Shown here: positions 36,993-45,018 of the stretch, in pieces
Layout of the letters: each line of letters begins with the position of its first letter
Position numbering within the stretch: the stretch's first letter is position 1
From: Bermanella sp. WJH001
GTDB lineage: Bacteria > Pseudomonadota > Gammaproteobacteria > Pseudomonadales > Oceanobacteraceae
DNA length: 64,000 bases
Assembly (NCBI RefSeq): GCF_030070105.1
Contig: NZ_JASJOO010000004.1
Location: 52,989 to 116,988 of the forward strand
Direction of reading: 5' to 3'
Position numbers and translations under genes: made by a program
The notes under the pieces: model-generated
Told to the model about the DNA's origin: nothing
The model's database searches: none
Seen by the model: the letters and a program-made list of their open reading frames with translations, nothing else

Positions 36993-37031
36993 TATACTCC
37001 ATGGTGGTCATGCCTATATCAGGCATGACCA
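36993..37031 (+). promoter_or_regulatory. -10 element and hairpin before the NLP gene
   Basis: TATACT at 36993-36998 is followed by TGGTCATGCCT-ATATC-AGGCATGACCA (37005-37031), an 11-bp perfect inverted repeat. Transcription would begin about where the hairpin begins, so the element may be an operator or a 5' mRNA stem. Confidence 0.5.
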
Positions 37032-37053
37032 TTACTTAATAAGGATAATAAAA

Positions 37054-37845
37054 ATGAATTTTACAGCCCGACTCTTATTGATAAGTATCAGTTGTTTGAC
37101 TGCCATACATGCTAATGCCACTGACTTTGCAAAACTCGATGAAGCACTGCCTTCCAATGGCATCATCAATAATTTAGAACCGGTTTTTGATTTTGATGGC
37201 GACGGCTGCCTACCCAGCGCTGGTATTTCACGTTCTGGTGAACAAAATGCAGGGCTCAATACATCCGGTAAAATTACCGGTGGCTGTCGTTCGGGGAATT
37301 TTTTATTAACCTCAAATACATTACATCGTTATGTGTGTAAATCATCTGGTGGTAATCAATACTGTGCCCATTTTTATGCCCTGTATTTTGAAAAAGATCA
37401 GCTATTTAATTATTTTGGTGGTGGTCACCGCCATGATTGGGAACACGCTGCGGTTTGGACCAAAAACGGCGTCGTCACTCATGGCAGTTACAGCGCCCAC
37501 GGGGATTTATTTACCAAGCCGGCTAATGAACTGCCTTTTGAAAATGGTCATCTAAAAATTGTTTACCACAAAGACGGCGTGACCACTCATGCATTTCGTT
37601 TTGCCAAAAGCAATGAATATGCTGAAAACCCTTACGGCTCATTTTTAACCCCGACCATTACCAGTTGGTATCAACTGACTGGCGATGGTTTAAGTAACCA
37701 GCAGATGCGTAACAAGCTCAATAGTTATAACTATGGTTCTGCTACGATCCCAATGAAAGACAGTAATTTTTTAAATAACGTAAATAATAACTTGCCGTCT
37801 GGTTACCCTACATTTAGCAGTACAGATATGGCTAACTCACAGTAA
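37054..37845 (+). CDS. NPP1 / NLP family secreted protein (necrosis-inducing-like)
   Basis: A 263-residue exported protein. The signal peptide ends near residue 22 (AIHANA). The family heptapeptide GHRHDWE is complete at residues 124-130, including the residues that bind the divalent cation in plant-pathogen NLPs, and FDFDGDGCLPSAGIS is the N-terminal block. Four Cys lie at 52, 78, 95 and 104. NLPs of plant pathogens attack plant sphingolipids at the plasma membrane; the target in a marine bacterium is unknown. The gene is monocistronic, with a hairpin on each side. Confidence 0.9.
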   Translation: MNFTARLLLISISCLTAIHANATDFAKLDEALPSNGIINNLEPVFDFDGDGCLPSAGISRSGEQNAGLNTSGKITGGCRSGNFLLTSNTLHRYVCKSSGGNQYCAHFYALYFEKDQLFNYFGGGHRHDWEHAAVWTKNGVVTHGSYSAHGDLFTKPANELPFENGHLKIVYHKDGVTTHAFRFAKSNEYAENPYGSFLTPTITSWYQLTGDGLSNQQMRNKLNSYNYGSATIPMKDSNFLNNVNNNLPSGYPTFSSTDMANSQ

Positions 37846-37855
37846 GCCATGCCCC

Positions 37856-37883
37856 ATCACACTGTTCATTGGAACAGTGTGAT
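37856..37883 (+). other. 12-bp hairpin after the NLP gene
   Basis: ATCACACTGTTC and GAACAGTGTGAT flank an ATTG loop. There is no T run, so termination is uncertain. Confidence 0.5.
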
Positions 37884-37960
37884 TCAACCCCTAATATGAA
37901 CTCCCCAATGCTTTGTGAGTCTTCTACACTCTATGCATTCATCAGATAAAGGGGTTTCAC

Positions 37961-38827
37961 ATGAGTCATGATCGTTATACGCCACCTAAAGTTTGGAAAT
38001 GGGAAAACGAAAGCGGCGGCCAATTTGCAAACATTAATCGCCCCATTGCCGGTGCGACCCATGACAAATCTTTACCCAAGGGCAAACATGATTTACAGCT
38101 ATTCTCATTAGCCACCCCTAACGGTGTGAAAGTCACCATTATGTTAGAAGAGCTATTAGAAAAAGGCATCACTGCCGCTGATTACGACGCCTATCTAATT
38201 AATATTATGGAAGGGGATCAATTTGGTAGCGGCTTTGTTGAGGTCAACCCCAATTCAAAAATCCCAGCTTTATTGGATTACAGCACCACCCCTGCTACAC
38301 GTGTATTTGAGTCTGGATCGATTCTGTTATATTTGGCCGAAAAATTTAATGCCTTTTTGCCAACTGAACCTGCCAAACGCACCGAGACTCTTTCATGGTT
38401 ATTTTGGCAAATGGGCAGTGCGCCTATTTTAGGTGGCGGTTTTGGGCATTTTTACGCCTACGCCCCTGAAAAATTCCAATACCCTATTGATCGCTACACC
38501 ATGGAAATCAAACGCCAACTGGATGTGCTCGACCGCCAATTAGCCAATAATCCATTTATTGCAGGTGATGAATACACCATCGCCGACATGGCCATTTGGC
38601 CTTGGTATGGGGCTTTGGTGATGAATAAGGTCTATGACGCGGCACAGTTCATAGAAGCACACACCTACAAACATGTGCTGCGCTGGGCCCATGAACTTGA
38701 ACAGCGCCCAGCCATTCAACGTGGACACAAGGTCAACCGTACATGGGGTGAACTGCATGAGCAGTTACATGAGCGCCATGATGCCAGTGACTTTGAGCTA
38801 AAAACCCAAGATAAGCTTCAAAAGTAA
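37961..38827 (+). CDS. yghU: Glutathione S-transferase-like disulfide reductase YghU
   Basis: The 288-residue product has exactly the length of E. coli YghU and matches it throughout: FANINRPIAGATHDKSLPKG, TPNGVKVTIMLEELLE, NPNSKIPALLDY, FESGSILLYLAEKF and LHERHDASDFE. YghU is a Nu-class GST that reduces disulfides with two bound glutathiones. The residues Thr-Pro-Asn at the active site are present. AAAGG lies 7 nt before the ATG. The gene is followed by its own terminator. Confidence 0.96.
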   Translation: MSHDRYTPPKVWKWENESGGQFANINRPIAGATHDKSLPKGKHDLQLFSLATPNGVKVTIMLEELLEKGITAADYDAYLINIMEGDQFGSGFVEVNPNSKIPALLDYSTTPATRVFESGSILLYLAEKFNAFLPTEPAKRTETLSWLFWQMGSAPILGGGFGHFYAYAPEKFQYPIDRYTMEIKRQLDVLDRQLANNPFIAGDEYTIADMAIWPWYGALVMNKVYDAAQFIEAHTYKHVLRWAHELEQRPAIQRGHKVNRTWGELHEQLHERHDASDFELKTQDKLQK

Positions 38828-38834
38828 TATCGTT

Positions 38835-38866
38835 AGAGCCTAGTGTTCACTAGGCTCTTTTCTTTT
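38835..38866 (+). terminator. Intrinsic terminator after yghU
   Basis: AGAGCCTAGTG / CACTAGGCTCT with a TT loop, followed by a T-rich tail, about 10 nt after the stop. Confidence 0.9.
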
Positions 38867-39034
38867 AGGCTTATTATTTAACCTTATTCACGCCCCACTA
38901 AACGCTTTAAGCTTGGTTGCGCATACACTCTTCACCTTTTCTTGGCATATTCAAATAGTGGTTAATTTGCTAGTATCAGCAGCGCTTTAAACGGCCAAAT
39001 ATAACCAAAAGAACCCAAATAAAAGGTCCGCCCC

Positions 39035-40597
39035 GTGTCATTACAATTCTTAGATATTCTTGCCCTTGTGGGCTATTTACTGATTATTACCGGTATCGGT
39101 TTTTACTTTTCACGTAAAAATACCAATACAGAAGAATACTTTGTGGGTGGGCGCAGCTTTAGTGGCTGGGTCATTGGTTTGTCTTTAGTGGGTACATCCA
39201 TTAGTTCAATTACGTTTTTGGCCTACCCAGGTGATGCTTTTAAAACCAGCTGGTTACGTTTTGTACCTAACCTTATGCTGCCACTGGGTGTATTGATCGC
39301 AGCCTATTTGTTTTTACCCTTTTTTCGCCGTGGCAACGTCACCTCAGCCTACGAATACCTAGAAGACCGTTTTGGACCAAGTGTGCGAGTGTACGGAGCC
39401 ATAGCATTTATCATTGCGCAAATTGTGCGTGTAAGCATGATTTTATTTTTGCTGTCATTAGTGATTCAAGAATTAACCGGCTTAAGTGCCACGAGCTGTA
39501 TTTTAATTGGCGGTATCATCGTTGCTATTTACACCATAGTTGGTGGTATTGATGCGGTTATTTGGACCGATGTCTTGCAAACCATTGTTTTGCTTGTGGG
39601 TGGCCTTTTATGTTTATGGGTCATTATTGATGCACTACCCGGTGGCCTTGGACAAATATTCGAAGTGGCCAACCAATTTGATAAGTTAAGTTTCAGTGTA
39701 TTAGAAGATGGCACATTAAAAGCGGTTGGTTGGGAAATCCGTTTTGATGAAAAAACCATTACCATGATGTTGTTCATTGGTTTGATTGCGTGGTTGACCG
39801 AATACTCCTCCAATCAAAATACAGTGCAGCGTTACTGCGCGTCTAAGTCTACAGCCGAAGCACGTAAGGCCATGCTGGTTGCCGTGTGTAGCTCATTACC
39901 AATTTGGGCGTTTTACATGTTTTTAGGCACGGCGTTATTTGTATTTTTCCAAGAGTTCCCAGCGGTGGCTGCCAGTGAAATGTTAAATGGTGAGCGCGCC
40001 CCTGAACAAATATTGCCTTATTTTATTACCAATCATTTACCAGCAGGGGTGGCAGGTATTGTGATTGCCTCTGCACTGGCGGCGGCCATGTCATCGCTTG
40101 ATAGCTCAATTAATGCCATTTCAACTGTATCGGTTGTGGATATTTATCGTCGTCACCTTAAACCCAATGAAGATGATAAACATTATTTAAAAGCCGCTTG
40201 GGTGATTGCATCAATCAGTGCCGCGTTAATGATCAGTGGGGCGATTTATTTAGCCAATGCCGAAACCAAAACACTGCAAGACACGGCAACCATTTTAACC
40301 AGTATTTTAGGCGGCGGTTTATTAGGCCTGTATTTAATTGGTTTCTTTACTAAAAAAGGGGATGCTCGTGCTGCTTGGGCTGGCCTTATCAGCACCATGG
40401 TCTTTACCGTATGGACTATCTTAAGTAAAAATCAATTATTACCGGATGCCATCAGCGTGCCGTTTGATCTTTATTACACCGGTTTTGTGGGCAACGTGAT
40501 TATGTTTGTGGTGACTTATGTGGTTGCAAGCAAACTATTTAAAACAGAAAAAGACTTGAGTGGTTTAACGGTTTGGGATTTACCTAAAACCAAATAA
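39035..40597 (+). CDS. Sodium/solute symporter (SSS family)
   Basis: A 520-residue inner-membrane transporter with about 13 spans. The N-terminus has YFVGGRSFSGWVIGLSLVGT, the TM1-2 block of the SSS family, and SALAAAMSSLDSSINAIST corresponds to the Na2-site helix. Start is a GTG with AAGG 8 nt upstream. The substrate is not evident; SSS members carry sugars, amino acids, acetate or sialic acids. The sialidase gene 21 kb away is not enough to suggest sialate. A bidirectional terminator follows. Confidence 0.88.
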   Translation: MSLQFLDILALVGYLLIITGIGFYFSRKNTNTEEYFVGGRSFSGWVIGLSLVGTSISSITFLAYPGDAFKTSWLRFVPNLMLPLGVLIAAYLFLPFFRRGNVTSAYEYLEDRFGPSVRVYGAIAFIIAQIVRVSMILFLLSLVIQELTGLSATSCILIGGIIVAIYTIVGGIDAVIWTDVLQTIVLLVGGLLCLWVIIDALPGGLGQIFEVANQFDKLSFSVLEDGTLKAVGWEIRFDEKTITMMLFIGLIAWLTEYSSNQNTVQRYCASKSTAEARKAMLVAVCSSLPIWAFYMFLGTALFVFFQEFPAVAASEMLNGERAPEQILPYFITNHLPAGVAGIVIASALAAAMSSLDSSINAISTVSVVDIYRRHLKPNEDDKHYLKAAWVIASISAALMISGAIYLANAETKTLQDTATILTSILGGGLLGLYLIGFFTKKGDARAAWAGLISTMVFTVWTILSKNQLLPDAISVPFDLYYTGFVGNVIMFVVTYVVASKLFKTEKDLSGLTVWDLPKTK

Positions 40598-40614
40598 ACG
40601 CTATTTAAGCCCAT

Positions 40615-40644
40615 AAAAAAACGGAGCATGGGCTCCGTTTTTTT
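40615..40644. terminator. Bidirectional terminator between symporter and YkgJ gene
   Basis: ACGGAGC / GCTCCGT around ATGG, with A6 before and T7 after, serves both convergent genes. Confidence 0.92.
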
Positions 40645-40664
40645 ATGGCTATAACTTTGATTAT

Positions 40665-41063
40665 CTAGCGTTGAATATAAGCACAATAATTTGGCTTAGG
40701 CCCAACCTGTGGGTGTTCTCTACAGGTTTTAGGACGTTTATCATAAATAGTGCAACGCCTAGATTCACGGCCAAGATATAAGCAATCATTATTTGATAAG
40801 CGAGTGAGCGTAAAGATACTGGTTTTAAAATTAAAGTGTTCAACCACACCTTGCTTCATTAATTGTTTAGCCAGGTTTTTAGGTTGCTCGTTTTCTGCCT
40901 CAAAGTCAGTGATGAGTTCCATTCGAATTAAATCACTCAGCCTTACTTCTACCGGCAATGTACAACAGGTAGCATTACAATCATCGCACAAACCATTACG
41001 GTACTTAACCCATGTTGATAAGTTATCAACATTCACCGCTTTAATTTTTTTCACCTTAGCCAA
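40665..41063 (-). CDS. YkgJ family Cys-cluster protein (second copy type)
   Basis: A 132-residue protein with the YkgJ pattern: CDDCNATCC near residue 26-34, then DCLYLGRESRRCTIYDKRP and TCREHP. It is longer than the member at 35054, with an insert between the Cys blocks. It presumably binds a metal. The reaction is unknown. It is followed upstream by the small gene at 41088 on the same strand, 24 nt away. Confidence 0.82.
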   Translation of the reverse strand: MAKVKKIKAVNVDNLSTWVKYRNGLCDDCNATCCTLPVEVRLSDLIRMELITDFEAENEQPKNLAKQLMKQGVVEHFNFKTSIFTLTRLSNNDCLYLGRESRRCTIYDKRPKTCREHPQVGPKPNYCAYIQR

Positions 41064-41087
41064 GGCTGACTCCGTACAACATAAATA

Positions 41088-41306
41088 TCAAACAAAGACA
41101 ATATATTCAGCTTCGTCGTCAAAAACTTGCTCAGGTAAAATATCTTCTAACGGGTATTTACCGTTATCATCACACCACTCAAAGTATGCATCTTGATCCA
41201 ACACTAAATCGCCATTTTCTTCTTCGATTAGGGCTTTGGATTTTTTTAATGCTTTTTGGATAACTTTCTTTTGGTTATTACTAACGCTAATTTCTTGAAT
41301 GCTCAT
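41088..41306 (-). CDS. Small acidic hypothetical protein, 72 aa
   Basis: This short protein begins MSIQEISVSNNQKKVIQKAL and ends with an acidic half (EQVFDDEAEYIVFV). There is no signal or membrane span. It sits between the RRM gene (27 nt) and the YkgJ-type gene (24 nt) on the same strand, so the three may form an operon. No family was recognised. Confidence 0.6.
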   Translation of the reverse strand: MSIQEISVSNNQKKVIQKALKKSKALIEEENGDLVLDQDAYFEWCDDNGKYPLEDILPEQVFDDEAEYIVFV

Positions 41307-41333
41307 AAACTCACTTAGTCTTATAAATTCGAA

Positions 41334-41576
41334 CTACTTATCTTCGGCTTTTTTAACTCGGATGGTATTACCTGCAACTTCTAACCCGTTCAGGTTTTTG
41401 GTGGCCGCCTTCGCTTCACCAGGGTTAGGCATTTCAACAAAGCCAAAACCTTTTGACTGACCCGTTTGAGCATCCATTACAACCGTGCAGGATTGCACCG
41501 CACCAAATGGTTCAAATAGTGACTTAACTTCATCTTGAGTAGTGGTACGAGCAAGGTTACGAATCAGTAGTTTCAT
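41334..41576 (-). CDS. RNA-recognition-motif (RRM) RNA-binding protein
   Basis: An 80-residue single RRM, starting MKLLIRNLARTTTQDE at the ATG at 41576 with TTAGG upstream; the longer frame adds 5 residues. RNP2 is LLIRNL and RNP1 is KGFGFVEM, both with their aromatic or aliphatic RNA-contact residues. Small RRM proteins of this kind in marine gammaproteobacteria and cyanobacteria are often cold-induced; that role is inferred. It may be co-transcribed with the two small genes downstream. Confidence 0.92.
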   Translation of the reverse strand: MKLLIRNLARTTTQDEVKSLFEPFGAVQSCTVVMDAQTGQSKGFGFVEMPNPGEAKAATKNLNGLEVAGNTIRVKKAEDK

Positions 41577-41658
41577 AATTGGCCTAATCAATTGATGCCT
41601 AATAAAGGCTATAAAGAGCCAATAATAGCAGAAAATTAGACCCAGCCCTAGGTCGCGA

Positions 41659-42801
41659 TTACGCGTCAGACGATGACAATACCGTTAGAATACGGGTGAT
41701 CATATTACTTTCATCAATGGGCTTGGCAATATGCCCATTCATACCAGCCTCTTGGCAATTAGCGATGTCTTCGTTCATGGCATTGGCTGTCATGGCTAAA
41801 ATGGGTAAATGTTCAAATTTAGGCATAGCACGGATAGCGCGTGTGGCTTGTAGGCCGTCCATAACCGGCATCTGGATGTCCATTAATACAACATCAAAAT
41901 GATCACCTGCTTGTAAAGTATCTAAGGCATGCTGACCATCAAACGATGGGGTGACTTTGGCCCCATGATTTTCAAGTAGCTCGGTTGCGATCATGCGATT
42001 AATTTCAATATCCTCAACCAGCAACACATTGACCCCCTGCAGACTGTGCTCTTGATGGTTGTCTACTTGCTTTTCTTGCTCGCTATCCTTTTGACGTGTC
42101 ATTAAGCTCGAGCAATCAAACAATGCATTTTGGTTACTTTTCAGTAATGGCATAGTAATAACAAATTCACAACCTTTGCCAAGATCACTATTGATTACAA
42201 TACTGCCGCCCATAAGCTCAACCAATTGTTTGCTGATGGCTAGGCCTAAGCCTGTGCCACCATATTTGCGAGTGGTGGTATTATCCGCTTGTTGAAATGA
42301 TTGAAACAAAGTAGCTTGCTGCTCTTTTGATATACCAATACCAGAGTCTTTAATTTTTATCATGATTTGTTGAGTATTATTGTTTATCTCTTTTGCACCA
42401 ATCCAAAAAGAAACGTCACCTTGATCTGTAAATTTAATTGCATTACTGCATATATTTAATAATACCTGTTCAACCCTTAATGCATCCCCTAAAAAATATC
42501 GATTGATCTCACCGTCAATATGTAAATTAAATTCAATATTTTTATCTAACGCCTGCATATTAAATACGGCATATATTTTATGAATAAGTTCAGAAAGATC
42601 AAATTCTAAACACTCTAGTTCTAATTTACCTGATTCAATCTTTGCGTAATCTAAAGACTGATTAATTAATGACATCAAGGTATGTGTTGCCAATTTTGCT
42701 TGGTAGAGGTAGTCAGCCTGTTTATCAGTTAACGGCGTTTTCAAGCAAAGGTTAACCAAGCCTACAATTGCATTTAGAGGCGTTCTTAATTCATGATTCA
42801 T
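41659..42801 (-). CDS. Kinase and receiver half of a split hybrid histidine kinase
   Basis: A 380-residue product beginning at the H-box: MNHELRTPLN puts the phospho-acceptor at His3. HATPase motifs follow (N CSNAIKF, G1 DSGIGISKE, G2 GGTGLGLAIS), then a receiver with Asp308 in LMDIQMPVMDG. The ATG at 42801 overlaps the upstream frame by 11 nt inside an ATGAATC repeat. Removing one 7-nt unit would fuse it in frame to the MASE1-CHASE half. As it stands, reinitiation could produce a soluble kinase without its sensor and with a HisKA domain lacking the segment before the H-box. Confidence 0.88.
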   Translation of the reverse strand: MNHELRTPLNAIVGLVNLCLKTPLTDKQADYLYQAKLATHTLMSLINQSLDYAKIESGKLELECLEFDLSELIHKIYAVFNMQALDKNIEFNLHIDGEINRYFLGDALRVEQVLLNICSNAIKFTDQGDVSFWIGAKEINNNTQQIMIKIKDSGIGISKEQQATLFQSFQQADNTTTRKYGGTGLGLAISKQLVELMGGSIVINSDLGKGCEFVITMPLLKSNQNALFDCSSLMTRQKDSEQEKQVDNHQEHSLQGVNVLLVEDIEINRMIATELLENHGAKVTPSFDGQHALDTLQAGDHFDVVLMDIQMPVMDGLQATRAIRAMPKFEHLPILAMTANAMNEDIANCQEAGMNGHIAKPIDESNMITRILTVLSSSDA

Positions 42802-42808
42802 GATTCAT
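42789..42808. repeat. Heptanucleotide tandem repeat causing a frameshift
   Basis: On the minus strand ATGAATC is present in nearly three tandem copies (20 nt). Each change of one unit shifts the frame of the kinase gene. One copy fewer restores ANMNHELRTPLN without a break. Confidence 0.92.
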
Positions 42809-44455
42809 ATTTGCTAAAAACATGGATTTAGCTTTATTGGCGGACTCTGCTTTATCTATTGCCTGAGTTAATTGCTTTGTTCTAATTTTAACCACTTGAT
42901 TTGTATGTTCAATGGCGCCTGACATCATTAAAATAAATGCCTGTATAAGCGCAGCAATAATAAAGCCACAAATTAATATTATCCAACTAACCCAGTCTTT
43001 ATCATTCGCCTTAAAATTTATACTAGGAGTAAACGTTATTTGATAACGACGACCTTGAAAATCTATGTACTTAATTTTCTCTCTAATATATCCATGTGAG
43101 TTTACTGGTCTTTCTATTAACATATCAGGCTGGGTAATATCAGTGATATCGTAAATAGATATACCTATATTATTTTTCTCAGCTTCATTTATGGCATTAC
43201 CAAATAATTCACTGGCTCTAAATACACCACTTGCAAAGCCTTTAATCTCCTCATCTTTTGGGTATTTTTTCCAAATAGGTAAGTAAATAACAAACGATTT
43301 ATCATTTTCTCTTTCTTGCACTAAAGTTATTGGTTTAGTTACTCTTCCTTTCCCTGTAACTTCAATTTTCTTCAATAATTCTAATCGACCAGGTAATTCT
43401 GATAGATCCAAGCCTAGTGCTGGTTTATTAAGTTCGTATGGGTAAATATATAAAAGCGGGTAGTATTTATTTTTAGTTTTTAAAACTTCCATTCTTTTAT
43501 CTTTTGGCGTTTTAAATTCAAAATCTGGAAATCCCTGCATCCTTAAAGATTTAACAACATCATCTCGATTTGAGTGCTGAATAATCTCTACCCAGCCCAC
43601 GGCATACAGATGGCTATCACGATCTAACAGGGTTTTAGAGTACTGCTGAAATTCCTTAAACGATATGTAATCACTACCCTGAAAAAAAGCTTGATAGGAT
43701 TGCACCTTGCTTTTCGAAAGTTGTAACTTGATTTTTAATTCTTGTGTATATCTCTTAGCTTCATCCTCTACCTCAGCATTCATTTTTTCTTGTCTAATTT
43801 CAATCGACCAAAAAAATAACATACAAGTCGAAGTAAATATAAGCACAGTCGGAATGACAACCTGCATTCTTCTGATAAATTTAAACTTTCCCTCTTTTGA
43901 AAAAACCACAATTATCATAGGGGTGAATAGCAGTATCCCGATCGAATCCCCCAGCCACCAGTTTAACCATGTAAACACAAACACATCATGTGAAATCACT
44001 GCATTGAGCTGTAGTGTCACCACACCCACGCTAGCTGAAACCAAGCAACTTAAAGGCACCACAACCAATGAAAAACGAATAATAGTATTACCTACATCGG
44101 AAGCCGTAGTGCGCCCCATGAAATATTTGAATAATCCCCAGCCAACCAAAAGTTGTAAAGCTGCGCCACTCCCAATAAAAAACGGAATTATGAGTGCCGA
44201 TAACGTAAGTTGGTTATAAATAGCCGATGTCAATTGCAGATTAAGCAAAAATGAAGCGGCAAAGGTGCCTAGAGCCACAGGGGCAGGAGAAAAAAGAATT
44301 GCCAAAGCCAAGGCAACACCTGATGCAGGCCAAACAGCCGAGGCAAAACCAGGAGGAATCGCCAGCTCAAGACCAATCATGCCAGCAAAGTAATAAGCTA
44401 GCCCTGAAAGAATGAAGATTATAATACGGTTATGTATTAAGGTTTCACGAATCAT
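42791..44455 (-). CDS. Sensor half of a split hybrid kinase (MASE1-CHASE)
   Basis: A 554-residue membrane protein. The N-terminal MASE1 domain (about 1-215) has eight or so spans starting LSGLAYYFAGMIGLELAIPP. A CHASE-type extracellular domain follows (about 245-490), with DRDSHLYAVGWVEII and VTKPITLVQERENDKSFVIY, then a last span (about 497-517), a coiled stretch and the beginning of HisKA, ending ANMNHES and TGA. The ending is abnormal: the reading frame shifts within the H-box because of a repeated heptamer. CHASE domains sense small molecules such as cytokinin-like or amino-acid ligands in other systems. Confidence 0.88.
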   Translation of the reverse strand: MIRETLIHNRIIIFILSGLAYYFAGMIGLELAIPPGFASAVWPASGVALALAILFSPAPVALGTFAASFLLNLQLTSAIYNQLTLSALIIPFFIGSGAALQLLVGWGLFKYFMGRTTASDVGNTIIRFSLVVVPLSCLVSASVGVVTLQLNAVISHDVFVFTWLNWWLGDSIGILLFTPMIIVVFSKEGKFKFIRRMQVVIPTVLIFTSTCMLFFWSIEIRQEKMNAEVEDEAKRYTQELKIKLQLSKSKVQSYQAFFQGSDYISFKEFQQYSKTLLDRDSHLYAVGWVEIIQHSNRDDVVKSLRMQGFPDFEFKTPKDKRMEVLKTKNKYYPLLYIYPYELNKPALGLDLSELPGRLELLKKIEVTGKGRVTKPITLVQERENDKSFVIYLPIWKKYPKDEEIKGFASGVFRASELFGNAINEAEKNNIGISIYDITDITQPDMLIERPVNSHGYIREKIKYIDFQGRRYQITFTPSINFKANDKDWVSWIILICGFIIAALIQAFILMMSGAIEHTNQVVKIRTKQLTQAIDKAESANKAKSMFLANMNHES

Positions 44456-44502
44456 AATCTCAGTGTAGACGATTTTAATCGGTCAACGGGTTCACTTCTC
44501 AC

Positions 44503-45018
44503 TCAATAAAAACGGGTACCTGCTGCCACATCCTTTGTAACTAGGGTGTTTGCACCAATAATGACCCCATCTCCAATGGTTACCCCAGGTAAAATTTTAG
44601 CCCCCGCCCCTACCCACACATCATCACCAATGGTCACAGGCTGAGCGATGCATAAACCTTCCCGTCGCTTGATCGCATCGCGGGGGTGGTCAACGGTATA
44701 AATGTGAACACCTGGGCCGAGTAATACGTTATTGCCAATGGTAATCGGGGCGCTGTCTAGTAGCACACACTGAAAGTTAGCAAAAAAGTTTTCGCCTATG
44801 CTGATTTGCAAACCATAGTCACACTGAAACCCCGGCTCAATAACCATTTGCAAAGGTTTATCTTTTAATAAACGTGTAATGTGCTTGAGATTGCCTTTAC
44901 TGGGGTGGGCATTGTATTTGGCACAGGCTAAACGGGCCTGTTCACGTTGATTTCTAAGCTCAAGGTCCAGTGGATTAAACCACTGACCTTGTAACATTTT
45001 GTCGCGTTCTGAGAGCAT
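44503..45018 (-). CDS. Maltose/galactoside O-acetyltransferase family protein
   Basis: The ATG at 45018 overlaps the RND pump stop as TAATG and starts MLSERDKMLQGQWFNPLD, the family start; the product is 171 residues. The LbH hexapeptide repeats are visible in the second half (ITIGNNVLLGPGVHIYTVDH, VTIGDDVWVGAGAKILPGVT, VTIGDGVIIGANTLV), with His of YTVDHP as the catalytic base. It acetylates sugar hydroxyls with acetyl-CoA. Coupling to an efflux pump is unusual and suggests that the pump substrate or its detoxified form may be acetylated, though chance is possible. Confidence 0.88.
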   Translation of the reverse strand: MLSERDKMLQGQWFNPLDLELRNQREQARLACAKYNAHPSKGNLKHITRLLKDKPLQMVIEPGFQCDYGLQISIGENFFANFQCVLLDSAPITIGNNVLLGPGVHIYTVDHPRDAIKRREGLCIAQPVTIGDDVWVGAGAKILPGVTIGDGVIIGANTLVTKDVAAGTRFY

